The position numbers and the translations under genes were made by a program. The notes beneath the pieces are model-generated. The model worked only from the letters and a program-made list of their open reading frames with translations. It searched no databases and was not told the DNA's origin. A stretch of 62,000 bases of DNA, from positions 1,985-63,984 of the forward strand of contig NW_019774692.1 in NCBI RefSeq assembly GCF_001039355.2, in the 5' to 3' direction. This DNA is from Lingula anatina. Taxonomy: Eukaryota; Brachiopoda; Lingulata; Lingulida; Lingulidae. Positions 1 to 10,184 of the stretch are shown one piece after another (the stretch's first letter is position 1; every line of letters begins with the position of its first letter).

Positions 1-1545
1 GATATTAGTTGAGCTGCAAAATCTAAAAAAATAGGTGAAAATAAATATCTTTTATCAACAAAAAATAAAGGTTTATTCTTATTGAAATTTAATAATACAA
101 ATAATACATTTGAAGTTAAAAAAATTAAAAAATTAAATTCTAATGGTAATAAAAGTGATATTGTTTTATATAAAAGTTTTTCATCAATACAAAGTTTAGG
201 AAATAATAAATATCTTGTTGGAATGAATCAAATGGGTTTTTGTTGATTAGAGTTTGATGATGATACAGAAACATTTAAAATATCACAAATAAAAAATAAA
301 GAAAATGTATTAGTTGATGATTTAACATTTGATGATCCAGATAATGTGTCAAATGAATTAAAATATGTAGCTTATTACTCTTCAATACAAGGTTTAGGAA
401 ATAATAAATATATTGTTGGAACATATAACAAAGGTTTTTATTTTTTAAAATTTGATAATACAAATAATACGTTTGAAGCTGAAAAAATTAAAAAATTAAA
501 TTCTGATGGAACCAAAATTAATTTTCCAGTTTTTTCTTCTGGTTTTATTGCTTAAACATCATCAATACAAAGTTTGGGTAATAATAATTATCTTTTAGGA
601 ACAAATAATATTGGTTTTTATTTATTAGAATTTGAAAACACAACAAATACATTTAAAATAAATACAATATCTGGTGATAATTGAGATGTTTTTTGATTAA
701 TAGATAAAAAGAAAAAAGCTTGAATTCAAGATTTCAATCCAACAATTGAACAATTAGGAAATACAAATAATTATTTTATTGGAGCAAGAAATCTAAATCT
801 TGGTTTATTTTGATTAAAATATATTCCTGAATCAAAAACATTTGATGTATTTAATTTTAATAATAAAAATGATATTTTTTTTGATTTAATATTAAATGAT
901 TTAAATTTTAGTGATTTTATAAGTTTAAATGATAATTCATATTTTAAAATATTAAATGATCAAATAATAATAAATAAAAATAAAATAAATGATATTTCAA
1001 ATATTAATACTGTTAATAAAATTATAGAATTAATTGATTTTATTATTATTGTTTCAAAATTTGAAAATTCTAATTTATGAACTGATAAAGATAATAAAAT
1101 ATTTAAATTTATTAAAAAAATAATGGAAGATGATAAAAAAAAAGAAATAGAAAAAGATAAACTTTTATGTTTTTTAAATAAAGATAATAGTTATAAGTTT
1201 AAAACAAAACAAGAAATAACATTTAGTACTGATAAATTATTTAAAAATGTAAAAAATGAAAAATATGAATTTTATTTTTTACAAATGTTTGCAAGAAAAT
1301 TACATTATGGAGGATATAAAGGTTTTGATGAACAAAAACAATTTTTAAATAATGTTATATCTTGATTTGAAGATGCAAAATTTTTAAAATCATCTATTAA
1401 AGAAATTAAAGAAATTAAAAAAATTAAAGTTTTAAATAATAAAAATGATTTATTAAATCTTTTATGATTATTAGTTTTAATTCCAATTATTGTTTATATA
1501 ATAATGTTTTTTATAAAAAAGAAAAATAAAGTTTTAAAAAAATAA
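1..1545 (+). pseudogene. Repeat-containing surface membrane protein, interrupted by an in-frame TAA (5' end outside window)
   Basis: One reading frame (frame 1, UGA as Trp) runs from the window edge to TAA at 1543-1545 but is broken by TAA at 553-555. Both sides carry the same repeat module, roughly S-I-Q-x-L-G-N-N-K-Y-x-x-G-T-x-x-x-G-F-x-x-L-x-F followed by N-T-F. About five copies lie between 30 and 850. After the stop come a Lys/Asn-rich region and one C-terminal membrane segment (about 1460-1515) with a short basic tail. This suggests an extracellular, possibly propeller-like, repeat protein anchored at its C-terminus. No enzyme motif is seen. The break could be a real nonsense mutation, an on/off variant or a sequence error. 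The only later in-frame ATG with much downstream length is at 1123, so the second half has no obvious start of its own. Confidence 0.7.
22..850 (+). repeat. Five imperfect coding repeats, about 175-200 bp each
   Basis: The modules begin near 22, 181, 379, 556 and 736. Modules one and three are almost identical at nucleotide level through the segment encoding L-K-F-(N/D)-N-T-N-N-T-F-E and the following K-I-K-K-L-N-S (about 85-145 and 446-505). The others are diverged. The pattern fits internal duplication within a surface protein gene. Confidence 0.75.
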
Positions 1546-2039
1546 ATATTTTTATATAATGAAAAAATATTGAAAATTTTTAATTTAAAATTTAAATTAT
1601 TTTTTTTTTTTTTTTTAATATTATTTATTTCATTTTTTGTTAATTTAATTAAAAAAACAATATTAGTAATTTCATTTATAACTTCAAAATATAAACAATT
1701 TTAATTTAAAAATATTTTTGATAAATTAAATAATTATTATTTAAACACAATTTATTAAAATTCATAATTAAAAAAGCTTCCTTTTGCAAATGAAAAAGAA
1801 AAAGTAATTGAAAATTTTATATTATTTTAATTTTTTTATTAATAATTTTAAAAAAATAAGACAAAAAAAAGAAATAATTAAAAATTTTTTATAATGAATA
1901 AAAGATTTATATAAAAAAATTTAAAATTAATTAAAACAAGTGTTTTATATTTAATTTTTTAGTATAATTTATATAATTTTAATTATTAGAAAAAATTGAA
2001 AAATTTAATATTTTTTTTATATTAAAATATAATTAATTT
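1546..2039. other. Gene-free A+T-rich interval
   Basis: About 490 bp with no convincing gene. It contains a run of 17 T (1600-1616) shortly after the surface-protein stop. A short open stretch around 1777-1880 reads as a basic-hydrophobic-basic peptide resembling the C-terminal anchor of a surface protein. It may be a decayed gene end, but I cannot support a call. The 3' part, with TATAAT-like boxes around 1962-2032, probably holds the tRNA-Ser promoter. Confidence 0.6.
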
Positions 2040-2131
2040 GGAGATATACCCAAGTCCGGTTGAAGGGAACTGTCTTGAAAACAGTTAGGTGTTAAAAGCA
2101 CGCGGGAGTTCAAATCTCTCTATCTCCGCCA
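2040..2131 (+). tRNA. tRNA-Ser (anticodon UGA)
   Basis: The acceptor stem GGAGATA pairs with TATCTCC. The anticodon stem-loop ctgtcttgaaaacag places TGA in the loop. A long variable arm, as in class II tRNAs, follows. The T-arm contains gttcaaa, and a CCA end is encoded at 2129-2131. It reads UCN serine codons, chiefly UCA. Confidence 0.95.
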
Positions 2132-2142
2132 TTTTTAATCAT

Positions 2143-2176
2143 AAATCCATATTTTTAAAATAGGATTTTTTATTTT
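2143..2176 (+). terminator. Probable intrinsic terminator after tRNA-Ser
   Basis: AAATCC-a-TATTTT (2143-2155) pairs with AAAATA-GGATTT (2157-2168) with a one-base bulge and a very tight turn. A T-rich tail follows. The G-C pairs at the stem base make it stand out from random A+T palindromes. Confidence 0.5.
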
Positions 2177-2193
2177 TAAAATTTATTTTAGTA

Positions 2194-2199
2194 TATAAT
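2194..2199 (+). promoter_or_regulatory. Putative -10 box (TATAAT) for pyrG
   Basis: A perfect TATAAT ends 20 nt before the pyrG ATG at 2220. Transcription would start only about a dozen bases before the start codon. No clear -35 element or Shine-Dalgarno site is visible. Confidence 0.45.
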
Positions 2200-2219
2200 A
2201 AATTCTATATATATTTTTA

Positions 2220-3836
2220 ATGAATAAATCAAAAATTGTATTTGTAATAGGTGGTGTATTTTCTGGTATTGGAAAAGGAATTGTAACTGCTTCATTAGCA
2301 ACTTTATTTAAAAATAATAAAAAAAATGTTCTAACTTTAAAGTTAGATCCATATTTAAATGTTGATGCAAGATTTATAAATCCAGCTGAACACGGTGAAA
2401 CATTTATAACTTCTGATGGAAAAGAAACAGATTTAGATATTGGTCATTATGAACGTTTTTTAAATGAAGATCAAAGTGGTAAACAATCAATAACATTAGG
2501 ATCTATTTTTAAATATTTAATTGATGAAGAAAGAAAAAATAGTTTTTCAGGTAGAACAATTGATTTTTTTGATGTTGCAAAAGAAATAGAAAATAAAATA
2601 GATTTTTTGATTAATTGAAAAAATCCAGATGTTTTATTAGTAGAAATTGGTGGTAATATTTCAGATTATAATATTCAACCATTTTTACATGCAATTAAAT
2701 TTATTAATTCTTCTAAAAAGTATCAAACATCAATATTGTTTTTAACTTTTGTAACACAATTTTTAAATAATTTTGAATTTAAAACTCGTTCAACACAAAA
2801 TGCAATTGAACTATTACGTTCAAATACAATTGAACCAGATATTTTAATTTTAAGATCACATAATAAAATTCCTAAAAAAGTAATAGAAAAGATATCTAGA
2901 TTATCTACTTTTGATGAAGAATTTATTGTAAATATAGAAGATATTGATGAAATTTTTAAAGTTGTAAAAATTCTTTCTGAAAATGGTGTTTTTGATAAAT
3001 TATTAAAAAAATTTAATTTTAAAAAGGATTTAAATTTAAGTTTTTGAAATAAGTATTTAAATGATTGTTTAAAATTAAAAGATTTAAAAGATAAAAAAAT
3101 AAATATTGCATTAGTTAATAAATATAAAAATCCAAAAGATTCATATTATTCATTATTAGTTGCATTAAAAGATTCATCAATTAAATTAAATACAAATATA
3201 AATGTTGAAGAAGTTTCACCACAAAAATTAGAGATAACAAAAGATTCATCAATTTTTAAAAAGTATGATGGAATAATTGTTCCTGGTGGTTTTGGTTCAA
3301 GTGGTGTAAACGGAAAAATGATTGCAATTAAATATGCACGTGAAAACAATATTCCATTATTAGGTATATGTTATGGTATGCAATTATCATTTATTGAATA
3401 TGCAAGAAATGTTTTAAATAAAAAAAATGCAAATTCAAAAGAACTTTCAAAAAATGATAATGATTTATTAATAATTGATTATGTTTATCCTAAAATTAAA
3501 AAATTAGTTTTAGGTGATCAAAAAATTATTTTAAAAGAAAATACAAAAATAATTAAAATGTATAAAGATTCAAATTGATCAATTACAGATGTTTCAGAAA
3601 GACATAGACATAGATTTGGTTTATCTAATAGATATTTAAATTTATTTGAAAATGATAAAAATTTTATATTATCTGGATTTCGTTTTGACGATAGAAGTAT
3701 TGTTGAATCATTTGAATTAAAAAATCATCCATTTTTTGTTGGTGTACAATTTCATCCAGAAATAAGTACAAGATTTGCAAATCCTCATCCAATTTTTCTT
3801 TCATTTCTTAAAAAAATTAAAGAATTAAAAAAATAG
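2220..3836 (+). CDS. pyrG: CTP synthase
   Basis: CTP synthase makes CTP from UTP, ATP and glutamine-derived ammonia in the cytosol. The frame encodes 538 residues, normal for the family. The N-terminal synthetase domain shows S-G-I-G-K-G and the D-P-Y-L-N-V-D and E-T-D-L-D-I-G-H-Y-E-R-F blocks. The C-terminal class I glutaminase domain has the G-I-C-Y-G-M-Q nucleophile elbow (Cys near residue 384) and G-V-Q-F-H-P-E for the His-Glu pair. Several family-invariant positions differ slightly (for example C-Y-G for C-L-G), so the sequence is diverged but apparently intact. UGA codons at about 2616 and later read as Trp. It stands between tRNA-Ser and map, 3 bp before map, so the two are likely co-transcribed. 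Confidence 0.95.
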
Positions 3837-3839
3837 AAA

Positions 3840-4595
3840 ATGATTTTAAAAAAAACTAAAAAAGAAATCAAATATTCTAGAGTAGCAGCAAAAACAGTTG
3901 GTAAGATATTAAAAAATTTAAAAGAAACAACAAAAATTGGAGAAAATGGTCTTATTTTAAATGATAGAGCAAATAAAATTATTTTTGAAAATAATTGTGA
4001 ACCAAATTTTTTAAATTACAATGGCTTTCCAGCATCAATTTGTGTTTCTTTAAATGAACAATTAGTACATGGAATACCAAATGATAAACCATTTGAAGAT
4101 GGTGATTTAATTTCAGTTGATGTTGGTTGTAAATATATGGGTATGAATGCTGATGCAGCAGTATCTTTTATTGTTGGTAAAGAAACAGAAGAAAAGAAAA
4201 AAATATTAAATACTACAAAAAAATGTTTAGATAAAGCTATAGAAATCATTAAAGAAAATGTAAGTTTAAAAAAAATAGGTTATATAATAGAAAGAATAGC
4301 AAAAAAAGAAGGATACAAATTAACTGTTGGTTATGCAGGTCATGGAATTGGTAAAAATTTACATGAAGAACCTTTTATTTTTAATGTTGAATCTAAAAAT
4401 TTAGATATTAAATTACCATTAAATAGTATTATTTGTATTGAACCTATGTTGTTAATTGATTCATATGAAACTGAAGTTTTAAATGATGGTTGAACTGTTG
4501 TTTCAAAGAATAGAAAGATAACATGTCATTTTGAACATATGCTTCTTGTAACTAAAAATGGAGTAGATATTTTAACAAATTATGAAAAAAGATAG
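3840..4595 (+). CDS. map: Methionine aminopeptidase type I
   Basis: It removes the N-terminal methionine from nascent proteins and uses two metal ions. The frame gives 251 residues, typical for type Ia. Ligand motifs are in order: D-V-G-C-K-Y-M-G-M-N-A-D (two Asp), G-H-G-I-G-K-N-L-H-E-E-P (His), I-E-P-M (Glu) and F-E-H-M (Glu). The N-terminal Lys-rich region lacks the zinc-finger of longer homologues. The end overlaps infA by 14 bp, a common map-infA-rpmJ-rpsM order in Firmicutes and Mollicutes. The usual upstream secY-adk are replaced here by pyrG. Confidence 0.95.
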
Positions 4596-4827
4596 TTCTA
4601 TAATAAAGTTAAATGGAATAGTAATAAAAAATCTTGGAAAAGGTTTATATAAAGTACGTTTAAAAAATGAACATGAAATATTAACAAGAGTTAGTGGTAA
4701 AATAAGAAAATACTCAATACAAATATTAATTAATGATTTGGTTGAAGTTGAAATGTCAATATATGATAGTACAAAAGGTAGAATTGTAAAGAGATTTAAA
4801 AATGAAAGTAAGAACATCAGTAGGTAA
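4582..4827 (+). CDS. infA: Translation initiation factor IF-1
   Basis: A small OB-fold factor that binds the 30S A site during initiation. The frame is 81 residues against about 72 for the family. The core [16 protein letters not shown] and [12 protein letters not shown] matches IF-1. The extra length comes from a C-terminal tail that runs 26 bp into rpmJ. The ATG lies inside the 3' end of map, so translation is probably coupled. Confidence 0.93.
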   Translation: MKKDSSIIKLNGIVIKNLGKGLYKVRLKNEHEILTRVSGKIRKYSIQILINDLVEVEMSIYDSTKGRIVKRFKNESKNISR

Positions 4828-4915
4828 GATTTGTAATTTTTGTAAAATTGTAAAACGTAAAAAACGTATTGCAGTTATTTGCAAAACTCCAAAACACAAA
4901 CAAAGACAAGGTTAA
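4802..4915 (+). CDS. rpmJ: 50S ribosomal protein L36
   Basis: This 37-residue protein has the L36 zinc signature C-x2-C-x12-C-x4-H (Cys11, Cys14, Cys27, His32) and the ending [10 protein letters not shown]. It is too short to stand out by length but is unmistakable by sequence and by position between infA and rpsM. Its first 26 bp overlap the end of infA. Confidence 0.95.
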   Translation: MKVRTSVGKICNFCKIVKRKKRIAVICKTPKHKQRQG

Positions 4916-4927
4916 AAAAAGATAGTA

Positions 4928-5302
4928 ATGGTTAGAATTGCAGGTATAGATATTCCAGAGAAAAAAAGAGTTGTTGTAGCTTTAACATATATTTATGGTA
5001 TTGGTTTAAGTACATCAAAAAAGATTTTATCTGATTTAAAAATTAGTGAAGATAAAAAAGTTATTGAATTAGATGATATAAAAATAAGTCAAATTCAAGC
5101 TGAAATTTCAAAAATTCCTACAGAAGGTGAAATTAGAAGAACACAAGGTTTTAATATTAAACGTTTGAAAGAAATAGGAAGTTATAGAGGTATTAGACAT
5201 AGAAAAGGTTTGCCTGTTCGTGGTCAAATAACTCAAAAAAATGCTAGAACTAGAAAAGGTCCTAGAAAAACAGTTGCTGGTAAAAAGAAAGTTTCAAAAT
5301 AG
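4928..5302 (+). CDS. rpsM: 30S ribosomal protein S13
   Basis: S13 sits in the 30S head and contacts the P-site tRNA and the 50S subunit. The 124-residue frame begins [10 protein letters not shown] and has the Y-I-Y-G-I-G helix-hairpin-helix start. It ends in the basic [14 protein letters not shown] tail. It is followed 10 bp later by rpsK in the conserved operon order. Confidence 0.97.
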   Translation: MVRIAGIDIPEKKRVVVALTYIYGIGLSTSKKILSDLKISEDKKVIELDDIKISQIQAEISKIPTEGEIRRTQGFNIKRLKEIGSYRGIRHRKGLPVRGQITQKNARTRKGPRKTVAGKKKVSK

Positions 5303-5312
5303 AGTTTAAATA

Positions 5313-5708
5313 ATGGGTGTAAAACAAAAAATAAGTAAAAGAAAAAAGAAAATTAAAGAAATAGTACAACATGGTATTATTCATGTAAAATCTACATTTA
5401 ATAATACAATTGTTTCTTTATCAAGAGATAATGGAGAAGTTTTAGCACAAGAATCAGGTGGTTCTTTAGGATATAAAGGTGCTAAAAAATCAACACCATA
5501 TGCTGGTCAAGTAGTTTTTTTAAAAGTTATTAATGTTGCTAAATTGTATAAAATGCAAACTGTTTCAGTTAAAATTAAAGGAATAGGACCAGGTAGAAAT
5601 TCAATTTTAAGAGCATTAGAAACTTCTGGAATAAAAATTGATAGCATTTCTGATGTAACACCATTACCACATAATGGATGTCGTCCACCAAAAAAACCAA
5701 GATCATAA
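5313..5708 (+). CDS. rpsK: 30S ribosomal protein S11
   Basis: S11 lines the platform of the 30S subunit near the mRNA exit. The 131-residue sequence shows G-I-I-H-V-K-S-T-F-N-N-T-I-V and the conserved C-terminal I-S-D-V-T-P-L-P-H-N-G-C-R-P-P-K-K. No UGA codon interrupts it. It lies between rpsM and rpoA. Confidence 0.97.
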   Translation: MGVKQKISKRKKKIKEIVQHGIIHVKSTFNNTIVSLSRDNGEVLAQESGGSLGYKGAKKSTPYAGQVVFLKVINVAKLYKMQTVSVKIKGIGPGRNSILRALETSGIKIDSISDVTPLPHNGCRPPKKPRS

Positions 5709-5742
5709 AAATATAAGGAATAGAAATTAAAAAATTAAAAAA

Positions 5743-6699
5743 ATGAATAAATTTATTGAACCAAAATTTAAAGTATTAAAAAAAGATCTAGAAAATAATT
5801 ATGTTGAATTTGAAATTCAACCATTAGTACAAGGGTTTGGAATTACAATTGGTAATTCTTTAAGACGTGTATTATTATCAGTAGTTCCTGGTATTTCAAT
5901 TTTTGCATTTAAAATTAAAAATGTTATGCAAGAATTACAAACATTACCTTTTTGTATTGAAAATGTTTTACAAATTAATTTAAATATTCAAAAAATAAAA
6001 ATTAAAGTTGAACCAAATATTTATAATGAAAATGAAATAATTAATTTACATTTAAAAATAAATAAAGAAGGTGTTGTAAAAGCAAAAGATATAGAAACAC
6101 CTGTTGGTATTACAATTATAAATCCAGAATTAAAGTTATTTGAAATGACAAAATCAATTGAAGTTGAAATTGATTTCAAAGCAAAACAAGGTTATGGTTT
6201 TTCAACTTTTGAAGAAAATAGAGATTTAATTGATGAAATTGGTTGAATTTCAATGACTTCAAATTTTTCACCAGTTGAAAAGGTTTCAATGATTACAGAT
6301 GAAATTAAACTTGGTGAAAAATCTGTTCTTGAAAAAGTTATTTTAGGTATTAAAACTAATGGAACAATTAGTCCAATTGATACTTTAAGTATTGCATCAG
6401 AGATTTTATATAAACATTTTGAATTTATTAAAGATTTAGCACCTACAAAATTTGAAGAATTTAAATTTGTAAATCCTAAAGATGAAGTTGAAAAAAAAGT
6501 TGAAGATGTTGAAATAACAGAACTTGATTTTTCTGAAAGAACTTATAATGCTTTATCAGCAGTTGGAATTACAAAAGTAAGTCAATTAAAAGAAAAAACA
6601 TTATCTGAATTAAGAAGAATCAAAAATATTGGTGATAAATCAGTTAGTGAGATTGATGAAAAATTAAAAAATGAATGTAAAATTACATTAAAGAGTTAA
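5743..6699 (+). CDS. rpoA: RNA polymerase alpha subunit
   Basis: The 318-residue frame (one UGA-Trp at 6244) has the N-terminal assembly domain, with G-F-G-I-T-I-G-N-S-L-R-R-V-L-L-S. A C-terminal domain ends in the helix-hairpin-helix R-R-I-K-N-I-G-D-K-S-V-S-E-I. It dimerises to nucleate RNA polymerase assembly. An AAGGA motif (5716-5720) lies unusually far (about 22 nt) before the ATG. Read with UGA as stop it would appear as two fragments. Confidence 0.97.
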
Positions 6700-6705
6700 T
6701 AAATT

Positions 6706-7074
6706 ATGCCACGTAGACAAATAACAGCACATAAAAGATCAAAGGTTCAAAATATAATTCGTAATTTGGTTACAGAATTAATTTTACATGAACACATTAA
6801 AGTTACTATTTCAAGAAAAAAAAGAGTACAAAAAGTTTTTGATAGATTAATTACTTTTGCAAAAAAAGATGATTTACATAATGATAGAAAAATATTAAAA
6901 ATTATTAGAAAAAAAGTAAAAGTAAAAGAAGATAAAAAAGATAAATATCCATTGATTAAATTAAAAGAATTAGCAATTAAATATAAAGATCGTAATGGTG
7001 GTTATTTAAAATGTTATAAATTAGAAAATAGATTAGGTGATAATGCAACAGTTTTTTATCTAAAATTAGTTTAA
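6706..7074 (+). CDS. rplQ: 50S ribosomal protein L17
   Basis: L17 lies near the exit tunnel of the 50S subunit. The 122 residues include the typical L-V-T-E-L-I-L-H-E-H-I-K-V-T-I-S-R-K-K-R-V-Q-K block and end in G-D-N-A-T-V-F-Y-L-K-L-V. It starts 6 bp after rpoA, as in most bacteria. Confidence 0.96.
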   Translation: MPRRQITAHKRSKVQNIIRNLVTELILHEHIKVTISRKKRVQKVFDRLITFAKKDDLHNDRKILKIIRKKVKVKEDKKDKYPLIKLKELAIKYKDRNGGYLKCYKLENRLGDNATVFYLKLV

Positions 7075-7101
7075 TTAATAAAAATAATATTATAAAAAGA
7101 G

Positions 7102-7947
7102 ATGAATACATCTAAAAAACCAATTATATCTTTTAAAAATGTTAGTTTTTCATATAATTTAAAGTCAAAATATAAAAATTTAAATAATATTTCTTTTAAT
7201 ATATTTCCAGGTGAATTTATTGTTGTAATAGGACATAATGGAAGTGGAAAATCAACATTAATAAAATTAATTGGTGGTTTATTAGGAGAATTTAGTGGAG
7301 AATTAAAAATACTTGATTCTACTTTTAAAGAAAAAAATCATAGAAATTTATTAGATAAAATTGGAATAATTTTTCAAAATCCAGAAAGTCAATTTATTAA
7401 AGAAACTGTTGATCAAGAATTGGCATTTGGTTTAGAAAATAAAATGATTCCTATTTCAAAAATGAAAGAAATGATTATTGAAATAGTTAAAAAATTAAAA
7501 TTAGAATCTATTTTATTTTCAAATTCAACCGAATTGTCACCAGCACAAAAACAAAAAGTTGCAATTGCATCAGTTTTGATTTCAAAACCAGAAATTATTT
7601 TATTTGATGAACCAACAAGTTTATTAGATTCATTTAGTAAATCTGGAGTTATAAAAACAATTGATGAAATAATTGGTAAAAAAACAATTATTGAAATTAC
7701 ACATGATATGGAAAGGATTTTAAAATCTGATAAAGTACTTGTTATGAATAATGGTAAATTAATTTATTTTGATAAACCAGAAAAATTAATTAATTTGTCT
7801 AATTTTGAAGAATTAGAAATTAATAAATCTATTGAATTACCATTTAATTATAAATTATCATTAAGTTTATATAATAATAAAATTATAGATAAAAAAATTT
7901 TAAGTCAAGAAAAAATAATAAAAAAAATATGTCAATTAAAAAGTTAG
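7102..7947 (+). CDS. ecfA1: ECF transporter ATPase EcfA1
   Basis: One of two ATPases that power energy-coupling-factor vitamin uptake. The 281 residues carry Walker A G-H-N-G-S-G-K-S-T (about 44-52), a Q-loop F-Q-N-P-E-S-Q, Walker B I-I-L-F-D-E-P-T and a switch His (T-H-D). The signature motif is L-S-P-A-Q (residues 145-149) instead of L-S-G-G-Q, so both glycines are lost. It lies directly after rplQ in the usual order rplQ-ecfA1-ecfA2-ecfT and overlaps ecfA2 by 19 bp. Confidence 0.9.
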   Translation: MNTSKKPIISFKNVSFSYNLKSKYKNLNNISFNIFPGEFIVVIGHNGSGKSTLIKLIGGLLGEFSGELKILDSTFKEKNHRNLLDKIGIIFQNPESQFIKETVDQELAFGLENKMIPISKMKEMIIEIVKKLKLESILFSNSTELSPAQKQKVAIASVLISKPEIILFDEPTSLLDSFSKSGVIKTIDEIIGKKTIIEITHDMERILKSDKVLVMNNGKLIYFDKPEKLINLSNFEELEINKSIELPFNYKLSLSLYNNKIIDKKILSQEKIIKKICQLKS

Positions 7948-8798
7948 AAATAAAAAATTTAATTTGTATAAATCCTGAAACAAATGAAAAAGTTATTGAT
8001 GGTATAAATTATAATTTTCCATTAGGAAAAATAACTGCAATAATTGGTAAACCCGGTTCTGGAAAAAGTGTTTTATTAAAACATTTAAATGCTTTAATAG
8101 TACCAAAATTTGGTGAAGTAACACTTGATGATATTACTTGATCTAATAATAAAAAAATAAAAAATATTAAACTTTTAAGAAAAAAAACTGGATGTATTTT
8201 TCAATTTTCAGATAATCAATTGTTTGAAGAAACAGTAGAAAAAGATATTTTATTTAGTACAATTAATTATGGTTTAGATGTTTATAAAGCAAAAGAAAAA
8301 ATAAAAGAATATTTTAAATATCTTTCATTACCTCAAATTTATTTAAAACGTTCTCCTTTTCAATTATCTGGTGGTGAAAAAAAGAAAATTTCAATAATTG
8401 GTTCAATTGCACATGATCCAGATTTAATTTTATTTGATGAAATTGCAAATGGTTTAGATGTTGAATCAACAAAAAAAGTAATTAAATTAATTAAAGATTT
8501 ATCAATTAAATCAAAAAAAACAATTGTTTTTACAACAAATGATATGAATATGGTTCAATTTTTAGCAGATAATATAATAGTTTTAGAAAATGGAAAAATT
8601 ATTTTAGAAACAAATTCAGAACAACTTTTTTTTGAAAATAATTTTCTTAAAAATATTGGATTGTCAATTCCAAATACAATTAGTTTTTTAAAAAAATTAG
8701 AATCAAATAAAATAAATATTTCAGAATTAAAAAAATTTTCATCTGAAGATGAATTAATAGAAAAAATAGTTAAAAAAATAAAGAATAATGAACTTTAA
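7929..8798 (+). CDS. ecfA2: ECF transporter ATPase EcfA2
   Basis: The second ATPase of the ECF module has 289 residues. It shows Walker A G-K-P-G-S-G-K-S, a Q-loop region F-Q-F-S-D-N-Q-L-F-E-E-T, a normal signature start L-S-G-G-E-K-K-K and Walker B L-I-L-F-D-E-I-A-N-G-L-D. The UGA at 8139 is Trp. The F-Q-F-x-x-x-Q-L-F motif is typical of EcfA proteins. It overlaps both neighbours, indicating a translationally coupled trio. Confidence 0.9.
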
Positions 8799-9693
8799 AA
8801 TAAGTAAAATAAATAATCCAAAAAATTCTTTTATATGAAGATTTGATCCAAGATTAAAGATAATTTCATCAATTTTATTTTTTATATTAATTTTTTTACC
8901 AACATTTGAGGGTGGAAAAAGTTTAACTTTATATTTTTTATTGATAATTATTATGATATCTGTTTTTTTTATAGCAAAGTTACAATGAAAAATTTTTAAG
9001 ATAATTTTAAAATCATCCTTTTTAATGATTGTATTTTTATTTTTATTTAATATTTTAAATTTTTCTGATCCAGTATCAAAAGAAAATGCATTAACTGATA
9101 AAATTTTTGGATTTATACAAATTACAAAAACTGGTTTAATGCAAATGCTTTATTTTACATTAAGGATTACATTAGTTATTTTAGTAAGTGTAATTTTAGT
9201 TTCTACAACTTCTACAATACAAATGACAAGGGCAATAGAAAGTTTATTATCACCATTGAAATTTTTAAAATTTCCTGTACATATTCTTGCAATGATAATT
9301 ACATTAAGTCTTAGATTAGTTCCTACAATAATGGAAGAGTCTGAAAACATTATTACAGCACAAGCATCAAGAGGATTAGATTTTAGAAAAGGTGGTTGAA
9401 AAACTAAAATTAAATCTTTAATTTCATTGTTAATTCCATTAATTATTTCTATTTTAAGAAAAGCAGATGAAATGACTGTTGCTATGGAATCAAGAGGTTA
9501 TAATCCTGACAAAGAAAGAACATATTATTTTGAAAATCAATTTAAAAAATTAGATTGAATATTATTTTTTATTGTTGTATTTATGTTTGGAATTTTTGTT
9601 TTTTTTCTAAATTATGAAATAATTATTGAGTTTTTAGAAAAAAATTTTTTATTAGAAGAATGATTGTCTTTAAAAAATAAACATAGTCATTAA
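8788..9693 (+). CDS. ecfT: ECF transporter transmembrane coupling protein EcfT
   Basis: The 301-residue membrane protein connects the ATPases to exchangeable S-components. It starts with R-F-D-P-R-L-K, typical of EcfT, and has several hydrophobic segments. Two cytosolic coupling motifs follow: A-S-R-G-L-D near 9364 and E-S-R-G-Y-N near 9487, the two A/x-R-G helices that bind the ATPases. UGA codons at several positions read as Trp. The ATG lies 11 bp inside ecfA2. Confidence 0.9.
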
Positions 9694-9741
9694 GAGTAAA
9701 AAAGTATATAATTATTTATAATAAAAAATTAATATAAAAAA

Positions 9742-10176
9742 ATGTATAAAACAAAATTTACACCAAAAGAAAAAATAGTTAAAGAATGATTTGTTGTTGA
9801 TGCAAAAGATTTGGTTTTAGGTAGATTAGCAAGTAAAATTATTCCATATTTAACAGGAACTAATCTTCCAATGTATACACCAAATCAAGATTGTGGTTCA
9901 AATGTTATTGTTATAAATAGTTCAAAAATTATTTTAACTGGTAATAAATGAAAAAATAAATTATATTATTCACATTCACAATATCCAGGTGGTTTAAAGG
10001 TTAAAAATGCAAAAGTTATTTTTGAAAAAGATCCTACAAAATTATTATGATTTGCAGTTAAAAGAATGCTTCCTAAAAATAAATTAGGTTCAAAACAACT
10101 AAAATCTTTATATCTTTATTCTGATTCAAATCATCCACATAATGCACAAAAACCAAAAGAAATTAGTATAAATTAA
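9742..10176 (+). CDS. rplM: 50S ribosomal protein L13
   Basis: The 144-residue protein has [16 protein letters not shown] and the P-G-G-L-K loop typical of L13. UGA codons encode its Trp residues. It forms the usual pair with rpsI, 8 bp downstream, and probably has its own promoter in the 48-bp gap after ecfT. Confidence 0.95.
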
Positions 10177-10184
10177 TATAAATT

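Noticed and set aside
1600-1616. Run of 17 T as an intrinsic terminator
   Set aside because: No stable G+C-containing stem precedes it, and homopolymer runs are common in this composition.
5743-6699. Apparent split of rpoA, and of most long genes, at UGA codons
   Set aside because: The fragments lie in one frame and the UGA falls at Trp or aromatic positions of conserved proteins. This is genetic code 4, not gene decay.
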